Source of the DNA: Salinibius halmophilus | Lineage (GTDB): Bacteria > Pseudomonadota > Gammaproteobacteria > Pseudomonadales > Natronospirillaceae | DNA length: 64,000 nucleotides | Assembly (NCBI RefSeq): GCF_003577475.1 | Contig: NZ_QPEP01000006.1 | Span: 135,583 to 199,582 of the forward strand | Direction of reading: 5' to 3' | Part shown: piece by piece, positions 43,082 to 52,696 of the stretch | Numbering within the stretch: position 1 is the first letter of the stretch | Layout: each line of letters begins with the position of its first letter | Position numbers and translations under genes: made by a program | Notes under the pieces: model-generated | What the model saw: the letters and a program-made list of their open reading frames with translations, nothing else | Told to the model about the DNA's origin: nothing | Databases searched by the model: none

Positions 43082-44362
43082 GTGAATATTGAACAGTTCG
43101 TAGAGTTTTTCCGCAATAGCTCACCATACATCCATAGTTTGCGGGGCAAGACTGTCGTGGTCTTGCTCACCGACGATAGCCTGCGCGGTGATATCGACAA
43201 TTTAGTCGCCGATCTTGCATTGCTTGCCAGCTTGGGAATCCGCTTGGTGATTGTGCAAGGTGGCCGGGCACAGATTGCTCACGCATTGGATGAAAACCAG
43301 TACTACCAAGGTATTCGAGTAACTGATACGGAGGCGCTCGACGCTGCTGTGGCAGTATCCGGTAAGCTAAGATTTGCGATTGAGGCAGCGTTCTCTCGTA
43401 GTCTCATCAATAGCCCAATGTTTAACAGTGAAATGCGTGTGGTGTCAGGTAATTATGTTTATGCTCGTCCAATTGGCGTGATAAACGGTGTCGATTTTTT
43501 GTACTCTGGCAAGGTCCGCCAGGTACATAACAAGGCCATCGCCGACCAACTTAAACGCAATAACATTGTTTTACTCTCCCACATTGGCGTGTCGGTCACC
43601 GGCGAGCTGTTTAACGTGGAAGCGGGCGAAGTTGCCGTTGCAGCCGCGCAATCACTCAACGCCGATAAACTCATTATTGTTGGCGATGACATCCAGTGTC
43701 GACCTGAAAATGGCCGCGAGTTAACTGCCTTGCAAGCGAGGCAGCGACTCACTTCGTTAGATATCAACACAACCGGTCGGCAAACGTTGCAAACACTTTG
43801 CCGCGCTTGTGATGCGGCGATTCCGCGTGTGCAAGTTGTGAACAGCCAAGTTGATGGCGGCATTCTAGCCGAGCTGTATACGCGCGATGGCGTCGGCACC
43901 ATGGTATCGCAAGACAACTATGACCAGCTGAGGCAAGCCAATCTGTCTGATATTGGTGGCATTCTAGCGCTGCTACAGCCGTTGGAAGAAAAAGGCATCT
44001 TGGTGCCAAGATCACGCCAACGCCTAGAGACAGAAATAAGTGAGTACTATGTCTTTGAACGAGATGGGTTGGTGATTGGTTGTGCTGCGCTGCACCCTTT
44101 TGATGACATGGCGGAGCTCGCTTGTTTGGTGATTCACCCAAACTATCGCGGCCAACATAGAGCTCAAAGCCTGTTGCAAGAAGTTGAAAAACAAGCTTTG
44201 GCGATGGGCTGTCACGGGTTGTTTATTTTAACCACGCAAACGGCTCATTGGTTTGTTGAGCGAGGGTTTATCAAAGCGACCAAAGAGCAGTTACCAGAGG
44301 CACGTCGGCAAAAGCTCGATGCAAACCGCAACTCACAGGTTTATATCAAGGCATTGCGCTGA
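43082..44362 (+). CDS. argA: N-acetylglutamate synthase
   Basis: The 426-aa protein starts arginine synthesis by acetylating glutamate. It joins an amino-acid-kinase-like domain (about 1-285; KTVVVLLTDDSL, RLVIVQGGRAQI, VLLSHIGVSVTGE) to a C-terminal GNAT domain (about 288-426; ELACLVIHPNYRGQHRAQSLLQ). The kinase-like part binds arginine for feedback inhibition. It starts with GTG preceded by GAGG. No ArgR box was found upstream. Confidence 0.95.
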   Translation: MNIEQFVEFFRNSSPYIHSLRGKTVVVLLTDDSLRGDIDNLVADLALLASLGIRLVIVQGGRAQIAHALDENQYYQGIRVTDTEALDAAVAVSGKLRFAIEAAFSRSLINSPMFNSEMRVVSGNYVYARPIGVINGVDFLYSGKVRQVHNKAIADQLKRNNIVLLSHIGVSVTGELFNVEAGEVAVAAAQSLNADKLIIVGDDIQCRPENGRELTALQARQRLTSLDINTTGRQTLQTLCRACDAAIPRVQVVNSQVDGGILAELYTRDGVGTMVSQDNYDQLRQANLSDIGGILALLQPLEEKGILVPRSRQRLETEISEYYVFERDGLVIGCAALHPFDDMAELACLVIHPNYRGQHRAQSLLQEVEKQALAMGCHGLFILTTQTAHWFVERGFIKATKEQLPEARRQKLDANRNSQVYIKALR

Positions 44363-44418
44363 CAGTCGCCAAATTCTGTTACACTTAGCCATCGCATGTC
44401 CGAGAGTTAGGAGCACCT

Positions 44419-45231
44419 GTGAGCTTTAGCACTGATCTACGCAATCGCTGGCAACAGCAAGATACCCTAGTTTGTGTTGGTATTGATCCCGACATTAAGC
44501 GCCTGCCTGAACATTTACGCAGTGCCGAAGGCTTATTTGAGTGGGGAATGAACATCATTGATGCGACAGCGCCTTACGCCTGTGCATTTAAACCGCAGAT
44601 TGCTCACTTTGCTGCCTTGGGTGCGGAAGATATCTTACAAGACCTCATTAAACACGTGCACCGCATGCACCCTGGTTTGCCTGTTATCTTGGATTCAAAG
44701 CGTGGCGACATTGGCTCAACAGCCGAGCGTTATGCGCGCGAAGCATTTGAGCGCTTTGAAGCAGATGCGGTAACGGTAAACCCTTACTTAGGGTTCGATG
44801 GCATTGAGCCGTTTACCGAGTACCAAGATAAGGGTGTGATCGTTTTATGCCGTACATCAAACCCATCGGCGGCGGAGCTGCAAGGCTTAACGTTAGAAAA
44901 CGGCAACAAGCTTTATCAACAAGTGGCGATTACTGCTTGTGAAAAATGGAATCAGAATAACAACCTAGCACTGGTTGTTGGTGCTACTTGGCCAGACGAA
45001 ATGGGTGAGATTCGCCAGCTCGTGGGTGATATGCCGTTTCTAGTGCCTGGCTTGGGAGCGCAAGGCGGTGATGCCGAAGCTGTACTGCAACAAGGAAAAA
45101 CTGCTGATGGCACTGGCTTAATGATTTCCAGCTCACGCGGCATTATATTTGCCAGCGAAGATGAAACTTATGCTGAATCAGCCGGCCAAGCGGCTATGGC
45201 ATTGCGCGACCTGGCCAACCAATACCGTTAA
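44419..45231 (+). CDS. pyrF: Orotidine 5'-phosphate decarboxylase (type 2)
   Basis: The 270-aa protein catalyses the last step of UMP synthesis. The catalytic segment is LDSKRGDIGSTAERYA, with VCVGIDPDIKRLP at the start, AFKPQIAHFAALG, and a phosphate-binding end (DGTGLMISSSRGIIFA). The length and motifs belong to the longer subfamily 2 rather than the 240-aa E. coli type. It starts with GTG behind GGAG. Confidence 0.94.
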   Translation: MSFSTDLRNRWQQQDTLVCVGIDPDIKRLPEHLRSAEGLFEWGMNIIDATAPYACAFKPQIAHFAALGAEDILQDLIKHVHRMHPGLPVILDSKRGDIGSTAERYAREAFERFEADAVTVNPYLGFDGIEPFTEYQDKGVIVLCRTSNPSAAELQGLTLENGNKLYQQVAITACEKWNQNNNLALVVGATWPDEMGEIRQLVGDMPFLVPGLGAQGGDAEAVLQQGKTADGTGLMISSSRGIIFASEDETYAESAGQAAMALRDLANQYR

Positions 45232-45266
45232 TTTAAGTAACCAGCGCCATAGGCCGCAAAAAACTT

Positions 45267-45285
45267 AACTATAGTGAACATAGTT
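45267..45285. promoter_or_regulatory. Inverted repeat before the SBP-kinase operon
   Basis: AACTAT and ATAGTT half-sites are seven bases apart, 20 bases before the start codon of the solute-binding protein gene. It could be an operator or part of a promoter; no regulator is identified. Confidence 0.35.
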
Positions 45286-45304
45286 GGGCATTTGCGAGGT
45301 ACCT

Positions 45305-46429
45305 ATGCGCTGGTTGATCCTACTTTTTATCACGTCATTCGCGTCTGCTAATCATTGGCAGATTATGGTAAACGCCGATTTCACCACTGGCGGTAAACAA
45401 GGCGGTGAGGCCATACTAGCAGGGGCTCAAATTGCCGTTGCAGAGATCAACGCTGCCGGCGGTGTGCTTGGTAAGCCAATTGAACTGGTTGTCCGCGACC
45501 ATAGAGCAAACCCTGCCCGCGGCATATTACATGTAGAGCAAGCCAGCGAAATGCCCAACTTGCTGGCTATTCTTGGAGGTATTCACACGCCGGTTGTACT
45601 CGCCGAGCTAGAAACCATTCACCAAAAAGACCTTATTTACTTAGTGCCCTGGGCAGCGGGCACTCCCATTATAGATAACGGCTATAACCCCAATAATGTG
45701 TTTCGTTTGTCGTTACGCGATGAGTGGGTTGGCGAGTTTTTAGTAAAGGAAGCGCAAGACCTAGGCTGCCAACATACTCACTCGATGCTAGAAAACACCG
45801 GCTGGGGGCGCAGCAACGAAAAAGCCTTGTTGCAAGCTTCACAAGAACTAGGATTTCCTCTGCTACCCGCGGCTTGGTTTAACTGGCAAACCGAGCTGTT
45901 CCCGCAGTTAATTGATGGCATTTATGAGCATGGTGAAACAGATTGCCTGTTTTTTGTTGGCAACGCCCGCGATGCCGTGAACTTTGCTAATGCGCTAATA
46001 GCCGGTGGTGAGCAGCCTGCTGTGCTGTCGCATTGGGGCGTAGTGGCCGACGACTTCGTTGGTCATCTTGGGCTGGATCAGCTGCAACGCATTAGCTTTA
46101 AATGGGTGAATACAGTTTCTTCCGGGCAAGCAAAAACGGCAGTAGGTGAAGAATTATTGGCTCAATATCAACGTCAATATGGCTCGCCGAACAACAGCTA
46201 CAATGGCGTGGTACAAGCCTACGATTTAGTGCATTTGTTAACCAAAGCGGTGGCCCTTGCTGGAGACATCCAAGCTAGTGCCATCCGAGACGCGCTGAGG
46301 CAAATAGAAAGTCATCAAGGGGCAATGAAGACTTATTCTTGGCCGTTTAGAGATTCCAACGAAGCCTTGGCACCAGAAGACTTGTTACTGCTGCAAGCTA
46401 ACGATAACGGCATTGGAGTGCCGTTTTAA
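45305..46429 (+). CDS. Orphan periplasmic solute-binding protein (Leu/amide type)
   Basis: The 374-aa type 1 periplasmic binding protein is of the branched-chain amino acid/urea/amide class. It has a signal peptide (RWLILLFITSFASA), AGAQIAVAEINAAGGVLGKPIELVVRD, LAILGGIHTPVVLAE, YLVPWAAGTPIIDNG and a C-terminal YNGVVQAYDLVHLLTKAV. GAGG precedes this ATG. No permease or ATPase genes are near. Its stop overlaps the start of the hybrid kinase by one base (TAATG), which suggests it presents a ligand to that kinase and not to a transporter. Confidence 0.88.
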   Translation: MRWLILLFITSFASANHWQIMVNADFTTGGKQGGEAILAGAQIAVAEINAAGGVLGKPIELVVRDHRANPARGILHVEQASEMPNLLAILGGIHTPVVLAELETIHQKDLIYLVPWAAGTPIIDNGYNPNNVFRLSLRDEWVGEFLVKEAQDLGCQHTHSMLENTGWGRSNEKALLQASQELGFPLLPAAWFNWQTELFPQLIDGIYEHGETDCLFFVGNARDAVNFANALIAGGEQPAVLSHWGVVADDFVGHLGLDQLQRISFKWVNTVSSGQAKTAVGEELLAQYQRQYGSPNNSYNGVVQAYDLVHLLTKAVALAGDIQASAIRDALRQIESHQGAMKTYSWPFRDSNEALAPEDLLLLQANDNGIGVPF

Positions 46430-49400
46430 TGCAATCTCTGTGGCGTTATGTTGTTAAAAAATCGCTGGGCACACTTGTAGGCGTGAGTCTATTTGTATTT
46501 GTGGTGCTAGTCGTTGTGGCTGCTAGTATTCAGCGACAACTAGTCGACCGTCAGTTGCAAGCAGCAGGGAAAAGCTATCACCTTATTGTTAATGAGCAAT
46601 ACCAACAGTTACAAGAACGTTTAGAGCAGTTTGCTGCCAATGCAATCGTAGTTAACGCACTAGTTGACTACAACGGCCGGCAAGCCTACCTTCCAAGTTT
46701 TATCGAGAACCTATCTCTTGCATCAAGTGAGCGCACACCATTGGCCGTAGTGGATTTTCGCGGTGAAGTGATTGCCTCGAACAATGGGCGTATAGCTAAT
46801 TGGTACCCCGACACGTCTTTGTGGCTCGATCGCGTGTTAGAGGATGGTCAATCATGGACGTTTATTGAAGATGGCCACTTGTACTTAGCGAGCCCAGTCA
46901 AAATTAACAGATCACCTGAAGGGGCTTTTGTTGCAAGGGTTTCACTCGATTATTTAATGCAGCAAAGCGCTTTTTCGCGGCCAGATCGAGCGCTCGTGCT
47001 GCTAGATGATAAACAAACTGTTCTGTACTCAACAACAAACGACCTAGTACTAGAGCAGGCGCTTGAGTTACCTATATCCGGTTGGTTCAGTAGCGCTCCT
47101 CAAAACGACTTAGCGCTGCAGCCTGTCATCCTGCAGGATGAACAGGCGATTGGGTTGCTGCAGGATGGCTTTGTATCAATGCTGGTGGTATCGGTCGCTA
47201 TTGTTTTGGGAGTGTTCTTTGTCATTTCTTTGGTGACCTTGTCTTCGGTTAAACAGTTATTACACGACTTAAAGTCCGCTATGAGTCGCGATTTGCAAAC
47301 ACTCGATACCAGCGAAGTCATCACTAATCACACAAATGTCAGTGAGTTGGCGGAAGTGGTCCGTATCTTCCATCACAGCATTACGGGAATGCGCGCAGCC
47401 ACCACCTCAAAGGTAGAAATTCAATCAATTCTCGATAGCTTGGATGCGGCAGTATTGATAACTGATGATCAGTTAGTCCTGACTTCTTGCAATCAAACCG
47501 CCGAAGAATTGTTACGACCAGCTGCCGGTTCATCTGTTCCACATAGTATGGGCCTAACTAATGACTCGTCATTGTTTGGTGAGGAAGCGAGGGTAGAGCA
47601 TTCACTAAACGGCAGCACATGGTTGTGGACGCGAGCCGACAAGCAGAATGCCAACAATGAGAAAAGTGGCTTTGTATTTGTTGGCACGGATATCACGCTG
47701 GTGCGACAGGCAGAACAAGAGCTCAAACTACTGAAGTTGGCAGTTGATACTGCCAATAATGGAATTATTATTTCAGAGTATTCTGACGCCCAGCCTCTCG
47801 TGTTTGTTAACCATGGCTTTGAGTTGATTACGGGCTTTAAGGCTGAAGATGTGCTGGGTAAAAAGTGTGATTTTCTGCAAGGCCCAGAAACTAATACCGA
47901 TTCAGTCAAAAAACTCGCCAATGCGATTCGTCATCAGAAAGCCGTTGAAGTGGAGTTAGCAAATTATCGCGCTGATGGAAGTTTATTCTGGAATCAGTTG
48001 TCGTTATCTCCTGTTAAGAACGATCAAGGTGAAACCACGCACTACATTGGCATTCAATCGGATATCACAGATCGGCGAGAGGCTGAGCAACAACTCATTC
48101 AAGCCATGCATGAGGCCGAGTCTGCCAACCGGTTAAAAAGCCAGTTCGTAGCCAATATGAGCCATGAAATCCGCACACCAATGAATGCCATAACTGGCAT
48201 GGCTGAGTTGGCGTTGGCTACCGGTCTAAGCAGCAAACAAAGGAGTTATATCGAAAAGATTCAGCTAAGCAGCGAGGCTTTGCTATCGATTATTAACGAC
48301 ATTCTCGACTTTTCAAAAATTGAAGCCAATAAGCTTGAGCTAGACTATCATCCGTTTTCCCTACCAGATGTGCTCGCAACGAGTTGTGCCATCTTTGGTG
48401 AGCAAAGCCGAGCCAAAGGCGTGCCGATTTGGGTGGAAGCCAACCCTTCACAACCTTGTAACTTTATTGGTGACTCGCTGCGAATACAGCAGATTTTGAA
48501 CAACTTGCTGAGCAACGCGTTAAAGTTCACCGAAAGTGGTGACATTCGACTCTCAGTTGCTTATCAAGCGTCGCACCTGGAATTAACTGTTTCAGATACC
48601 GGCATTGGTATGAAACCAGAGCAGCTAAAGCTTCTCTTTAAGCCGTTCCAGCAAGCTGACAGCAGTACCTCACGGAAATTTGGTGGTACTGGCTTAGGGC
48701 TCAACATAAGTCAGCGTTTGGCTAACCTAATGGGTGGCAACATTGTCGCCAACAGCGTTCCAGGAGAGGGCACTGTATTTACCTTGAACTTGCCAATCGC
48801 CGAAGATCCGCAAGCCTCTAACTTTGAACTACCTCCTATAAAGGTAGCGCTACAAATGAGCGATGCGCAACTCGCCGAGCACTTGCAGGAAACGTTAATG
48901 TCTGCAGGTATTACACTTAGTCAAGATATGGCTGTTTGCCAACGCGTCATTGTGGACGATGAGGCGTTGGCGGGCGTGCTTGGAGAAAAGGCACTGCTAA
49001 TAGGGCGCCGAGAATCTGACAATGCAGCGATGACAATGCCATTCACCCCCTATCAGTTGATCGATACGCTAGTTAACAAAGCTCAAAATGAAAGCGCCAA
49101 GCTAGGTGAGCCGCAGTTCGAAGCTAGGATATTGGTTGCAGAAGACAATGATATTAATTGGCAAATTGTAGAAGAGTTGTTAGGGCGTTGTGGTATTAAG
49201 CCGGCGCACGCGCGAGACGGCGCACAAGCAGTATTAATGGCGCTCGAGCAGTCATACGATCTAATTTTTATGGATGTGCAAATGCCGGTAAAAGACGGCT
49301 TGCAGGCAGCAACCGAGATTCGCCAGCATGGCTTCGAGGCGCCTATTGTTGCACTAACTGCGAATGCAATGATGAGTGATAGGCAATCAACCGAAGCAGC

Positions 49401-49896
49401 GGGTATGAATGCGCATTTGTCTAAACCGTTTAAACCCAATGAGTTGTATGAATTGCTGCGCCAGTTATTACCGCATAAATTACTAGAGGGGGCGTATAAC
49501 CCTAAAACAGTGCCAGAGAAGCCCGCTGACTTGCCAACAGCAGAACAAGAAGTCACAGCAGAAGCTGAATTCAATGAATCCTACGCGCTTGCCAATGCTG
49601 CTGGCAGCATAGATGTGTTAAAACAAGTTGTTGCACAATTTGTTAGCAATCATGCGGATGATATCCAGACGGCGGCTGCTGAATACTTAACTGATCGTGA
49701 CGCTTCACATCGGCGCTTGCACACGTTAAAAGGTTTAACGGCGATGTTAGTTCAGAATCAGGTGACCGATGCTGTCATGCAGCTAGAGCAGGCCGTGAAG
49801 GCTGGAGAAGATGTGGCAGAGGTTAAGTTTACGCGGGTCAACGAACAGCTACAAAGTTTAGTGAGAGCCCTCAAAGAGTGGCTCTCACGGCAGTAG
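46429..49896 (+). CDS. Hybrid sensor histidine kinase with LOV-like PAS, receiver and Hpt
   Basis: This 1155-aa membrane kinase has TM1 (~12-32), a periplasmic Cache-like sensor (33-245) and TM2 (~247-270). PAS-1 (~330-430) is followed by a second PAS (~436-550), then HisKA with His579 (NMSHEIRTPMNA), HATPase (~680-795, LSNALKFTESG, GGTGLGLNIS), a degenerate receiver-like stretch (~805-885), a receiver with Asp949 (LIFMDVQMP) and Hpt with His1098 (RRLHTLKGL). The second PAS has LOV features: GKKCDFLQGPETN with Cys480 where LOV has GxNCRFLQ, NYRADGSLFWN and GIQSDIT. The FMN-phosphate arginine of that motif is Asp here. A response regulator partner is not in the window. Confidence 0.93.
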   Translation: MQSLWRYVVKKSLGTLVGVSLFVFVVLVVVAASIQRQLVDRQLQAAGKSYHLIVNEQYQQLQERLEQFAANAIVVNALVDYNGRQAYLPSFIENLSLASSERTPLAVVDFRGEVIASNNGRIANWYPDTSLWLDRVLEDGQSWTFIEDGHLYLASPVKINRSPEGAFVARVSLDYLMQQSAFSRPDRALVLLDDKQTVLYSTTNDLVLEQALELPISGWFSSAPQNDLALQPVILQDEQAIGLLQDGFVSMLVVSVAIVLGVFFVISLVTLSSVKQLLHDLKSAMSRDLQTLDTSEVITNHTNVSELAEVVRIFHHSITGMRAATTSKVEIQSILDSLDAAVLITDDQLVLTSCNQTAEELLRPAAGSSVPHSMGLTNDSSLFGEEARVEHSLNGSTWLWTRADKQNANNEKSGFVFVGTDITLVRQAEQELKLLKLAVDTANNGIIISEYSDAQPLVFVNHGFELITGFKAEDVLGKKCDFLQGPETNTDSVKKLANAIRHQKAVEVELANYRADGSLFWNQLSLSPVKNDQGETTHYIGIQSDITDRREAEQQLIQAMHEAESANRLKSQFVANMSHEIRTPMNAITGMAELALATGLSSKQRSYIEKIQLSSEALLSIINDILDFSKIEANKLELDYHPFSLPDVLATSCAIFGEQSRAKGVPIWVEANPSQPCNFIGDSLRIQQILNNLLSNALKFTESGDIRLSVAYQASHLELTVSDTGIGMKPEQLKLLFKPFQQADSSTSRKFGGTGLGLNISQRLANLMGGNIVANSVPGEGTVFTLNLPIAEDPQASNFELPPIKVALQMSDAQLAEHLQETLMSAGITLSQDMAVCQRVIVDDEALAGVLGEKALLIGRRESDNAAMTMPFTPYQLIDTLVNKAQNESAKLGEPQFEARILVAEDNDINWQIVEELLGRCGIKPAHARDGAQAVLMALEQSYDLIFMDVQMPVKDGLQAATEIRQHGFEAPIVALTANAMMSDRQSTEAAGMNAHLSKPFKPNELYELLRQLLPHKLLEGAYNPKTVPEKPADLPTAEQEVTAEAEFNESYALANAAGSIDVLKQVVAQFVSNHADDIQTAAAEYLTDRDASHRRLHTLKGLTAMLVQNQVTDAVMQLEQAVKAGEDVAEVKFTRVNEQLQSLVRALKEWLSRQ

Positions 49897-49915
49897 TGTT
49901 TGTCGCGCTAACGGC

Positions 49916-51535
49916 TTACAGGTCGTAAGCAGCGTTAATAAGTTCCTGACAATACTGGGTTTGTGGGTTGTCAAAAATTTGCTCAGTTGGGCCTTGCTCA
50001 ACCACTTCACCTTTGCGCATGACTAACACATAGTCCGACATCGCACGCACTACCGACAAATCGTGTGAAATAAATACGTACGACATACCTAGGCGCTTTT
50101 GTAAATCGCGCAGTAGCTCAACCACGGTTACCTGAACAGAGCGGTCCAAGGCCGAAGTAGGTTCGTCAAGCATGACTAACTTCGGCTCCAGTACCACAGC
50201 GCGGGCAATGGCAATGCGCTGGCGCTGACCACCAGAGAACTCATGTGGATAGCGGTTAATAATGTTCTTTGGCATGCGCACGGCTTCAAGTGCTTGCTCA
50301 ACCCGTTGCTGGCGCTCATCTTTGCTCATTTCCGGGTAGTGCACGCGCAAGCCTTCCGCGACAATGTCACCAACCGTCATGCGCGGTGACAGTGAACCAT
50401 AAGGGTCTTGGAAAACCACTTGCAATGTTTTACGCAGTGGACGCATTGCCGCAGGTTCTGCGTTATCAATGCGCTGTTTATTAAATTCAACGGTGCCAGC
50501 GGAAGTATCAAGTAACTTCAAAATGGCACGGCCAAGGGTCGATTTGCCCGATCCAGACTCACCCACAATACCCACGGTTTGGCCTTCGCGAACCGTTAGC
50601 GACACTTGTTTCACTGCGTCAAAAAACTCAACCGGCTTACCAAAAAAGTTATGTCGTGTTGGGTACTGCACTAGCACCTTGTCAACGTCCAAAATCACTG
50701 GTGCTTCATCAGCAACCGGCGTTTTACGACCTTTAGGTGTTGAATCGAGTAAGTGCTGGGTGTACTCATGCTTAGGATTAGCAAATACTTCAGTGGTTTT
50801 GCCGGTTTCGACAATTTCACCAAAGCGCATAACACAAACATTGTCAGTTAGATGTTTCACGACGCCTAGGTCGTGGGTAACGAACAAAATCGCCATGCCC
50901 ATACGCTTTTGAATCGACGCCAGCAGTTCAAGTACTTGTGCCTGAATGGTTACATCCAGCGCAGTGGTTGGCTCATCAGCAATCAATAGGTCTGGCTCAT
51001 TGCCCAGTGCCATGGCAATCATAATGCGTTGTAACTGGCCGCCAGAGAACTCATGTGGATAGCGCTTGAGAGCAGTTTTAGGGTTTGGCAGTTCTACTAG
51101 CTCAAACAACTCTAGGATACGCTTGCGAGCAGTGTCCTTATTGTAGTTACCATGATGGATAAGCACTTCAGCGAGCTGGGTTTCAATGTTGAGGTAGGGG
51201 TTCAAAGAGCTCATTGGCTCTTGGAAAATCATCGCAATGCGGTCGCCATTAAACTTATTCACCACCTTGCGTGGTGCATTAATCAGCTCGGTGCCTTCGA
51301 ACTCAATCGATGAGCCTTCTGGGTAGCGCGCGATTTTCGGGTCGTGCAACTGCATAATGGCCATCGAGGTAACCGATTTACCAGATCCAGATTCACCTAC
51401 CAGCGCCAATGTTTCGCCTTTGCGCAAATCAAAGGAGATGCCTTTTACCGCGTGTACCGTTTCATCTTCGAGCTCAAAATCTACTTTTAAGTCTCGAACC
51501 TTCAGAATGACGTCGCCAATATTTGCAGCAGTCAA
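49916..51535 (-). CDS. Oligopeptide ABC transporter, fused dual ATPase (OppD-OppF)
   Basis: The 539-aa protein fuses two complete ABC ATPases. The first has [23 protein letters not shown] and [12 protein letters not shown]. The second (from about residue 280) has [24 protein letters not shown] and [12 protein letters not shown]. This is the YejF-like or DppDF layout. It energises peptide uptake. It starts with TTG behind GAGGAG. It is oriented away from oppA-oppB-oppC, with msrA between, so the transporter is split into two transcripts. Confidence 0.92.
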   Translation of the reverse strand: MTAANIGDVILKVRDLKVDFELEDETVHAVKGISFDLRKGETLALVGESGSGKSVTSMAIMQLHDPKIARYPEGSSIEFEGTELINAPRKVVNKFNGDRIAMIFQEPMSSLNPYLNIETQLAEVLIHHGNYNKDTARKRILELFELVELPNPKTALKRYPHEFSGGQLQRIMIAMALGNEPDLLIADEPTTALDVTIQAQVLELLASIQKRMGMAILFVTHDLGVVKHLTDNVCVMRFGEIVETGKTTEVFANPKHEYTQHLLDSTPKGRKTPVADEAPVILDVDKVLVQYPTRHNFFGKPVEFFDAVKQVSLTVREGQTVGIVGESGSGKSTLGRAILKLLDTSAGTVEFNKQRIDNAEPAAMRPLRKTLQVVFQDPYGSLSPRMTVGDIVAEGLRVHYPEMSKDERQQRVEQALEAVRMPKNIINRYPHEFSGGQRQRIAIARAVVLEPKLVMLDEPTSALDRSVQVTVVELLRDLQKRLGMSYVFISHDLSVVRAMSDYVLVMRKGEVVEQGPTEQIFDNPQTQYCQELINAAYDL

Positions 51536-51755
51536 AGTAATCTCCTCAAACCCGCACTTTATTACTAACCAAGGGTGTCCATCTATAAATAACCGCTTTC
51601 CCAGCCGATAACCGCCGACTTTACCGTCAGCGATCTAATCCTGCACAACAGTATGCGAAAAAACAGGTGCTATGTCTGTAACGAATACTTTATAGTTGCG
51701 TGGTTTCGTTGACCCGAATCAGCGTATGCGAATGTTGCCATTGGTCTTATTCACT

Positions 51756-52379
51756 TTAGGTTAGATGACAAACCACACCGGCGCCTTTTAAACCGCAATA
51801 GCCATTAGGGTTCTTGGCTAAATACTGTTGGTGATAAGTTTCGGCATAATAAAAAGTTTGCTCCGACTTCACTTCGGTAGTGATGTCACCTTTGCCTTGC
51901 TTGTGGAACTGGTCGCGAGCTGCATCAATTGCTGCCTCGACGCAGTTCAAATCATCGGCACTGCAATAAATCGCCGAGCGATACTGGGTACCGATGTCGT
52001 TCCATTGGCGCATGCCTTGTGTGGGGTCGTGCTCGTTAAAAAAGACCTCAAGCAACTTCGCCAGCGAAATTTGTTTAGGGTCATAGGCAATTAATACAGC
52101 CTCGGTATGGCCCGTCTGGCCTGAGCACACTTCTTCATACGTTGGGTTAGGCGTGTAACCCCCTGCATATCCTACCGCTGTGCTCACCACGCCATCGAGG
52201 TTCCAGAATAAGCGCTCAGCTCCCCAAAAGCAGCCCATGCCAAACTGAATGGTGCGGATACCCTCGCCAAATGGTGGCTTGATGCTCGTGTTCTTTACAT
52301 AGTGCTGATTCACCACTGCTAGTGGCTCACGACGACCCGCAAGGGCTTCCTCGGGCGAAGGTAAAGAAGTTGTTTTCAT
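51756..52379 (-). CDS. msrA: Peptide methionine sulfoxide reductase A
   Basis: The 207-aa repair enzyme reduces methionine-S-sulfoxide. The catalytic cysteine is residue 50 in [14 protein letters not shown]. Other family features are [44 protein letters not shown] and the recycling cysteines near the C-terminus ([12 protein letters not shown]). GGAGG precedes this ATG; a start four codons earlier is possible but less well placed. It sits between the ATPase and SBP genes of the peptide transporter. Confidence 0.95.
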   Translation of the reverse strand: MKTTSLPSPEEALAGRREPLAVVNQHYVKNTSIKPPFGEGIRTIQFGMGCFWGAERLFWNLDGVVSTAVGYAGGYTPNPTYEEVCSGQTGHTEAVLIAYDPKQISLAKLLEVFFNEHDPTQGMRQWNDIGTQYRSAIYCSADDLNCVEAAIDAARDQFHKQGKGDITTEVKSEQTFYYAETYHQQYLAKNPNGYCGLKGAGVVCHLT

Positions 52380-52391
52380 GAAAGCCTCCAA

Positions 52392-52690
52392 AAATCATCT
52401 ACGCTTGTAGTCAGTAGTATAACCAACGAGTTGTGCTATCAAAAATGCTTCGCAATCGTCGTTGTAATTGGAAACCTTTGCTAACAATTGACCCACCTCA
52501 AACAACCCAAGCTCTGTAAAGTTAAGAATACGGAGAGGTACGTTGAGGTTTGTTATCGAAGGTTTGGCAATTCGATGCGAAATAATACACTCCGATGTTA
52601 TGTCTCGCTTTCTGCCATTAAAACGGCGAATGCAGAAGGCAAACCAGCACACAAAATAAGTTTAGCTGGATAAAAAAAATCAAAAGAGGA
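52392..52690. other. Gene-free region upstream of oppA
   Basis: This stretch separates the divergent msrA and oppA. It must hold both promoters. A TAATAC hexamer at 52583-52588 is a possible -10 for oppA, but no -35 is well spaced. The oppA ribosome site (GAGG) is at its right end. No ORF, repeat or strong hairpin is seen. Confidence 0.35.
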
Positions 52691-52696
52691 ACGTCC

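Noticed and set aside
45305..51535. One combined peptide-uptake and sensing locus spanning the kinase and OppDF
   Set aside because: The kinase and OppDF are convergent with no shared transcript, and the binding protein next to the kinase is of the Leu/amide class rather than the OppA class.
52488..52673. 61-codon ORF upstream of oppA
   Set aside because: No ribosome site, no recognisable composition, and it occupies the expected promoter and leader of oppA.
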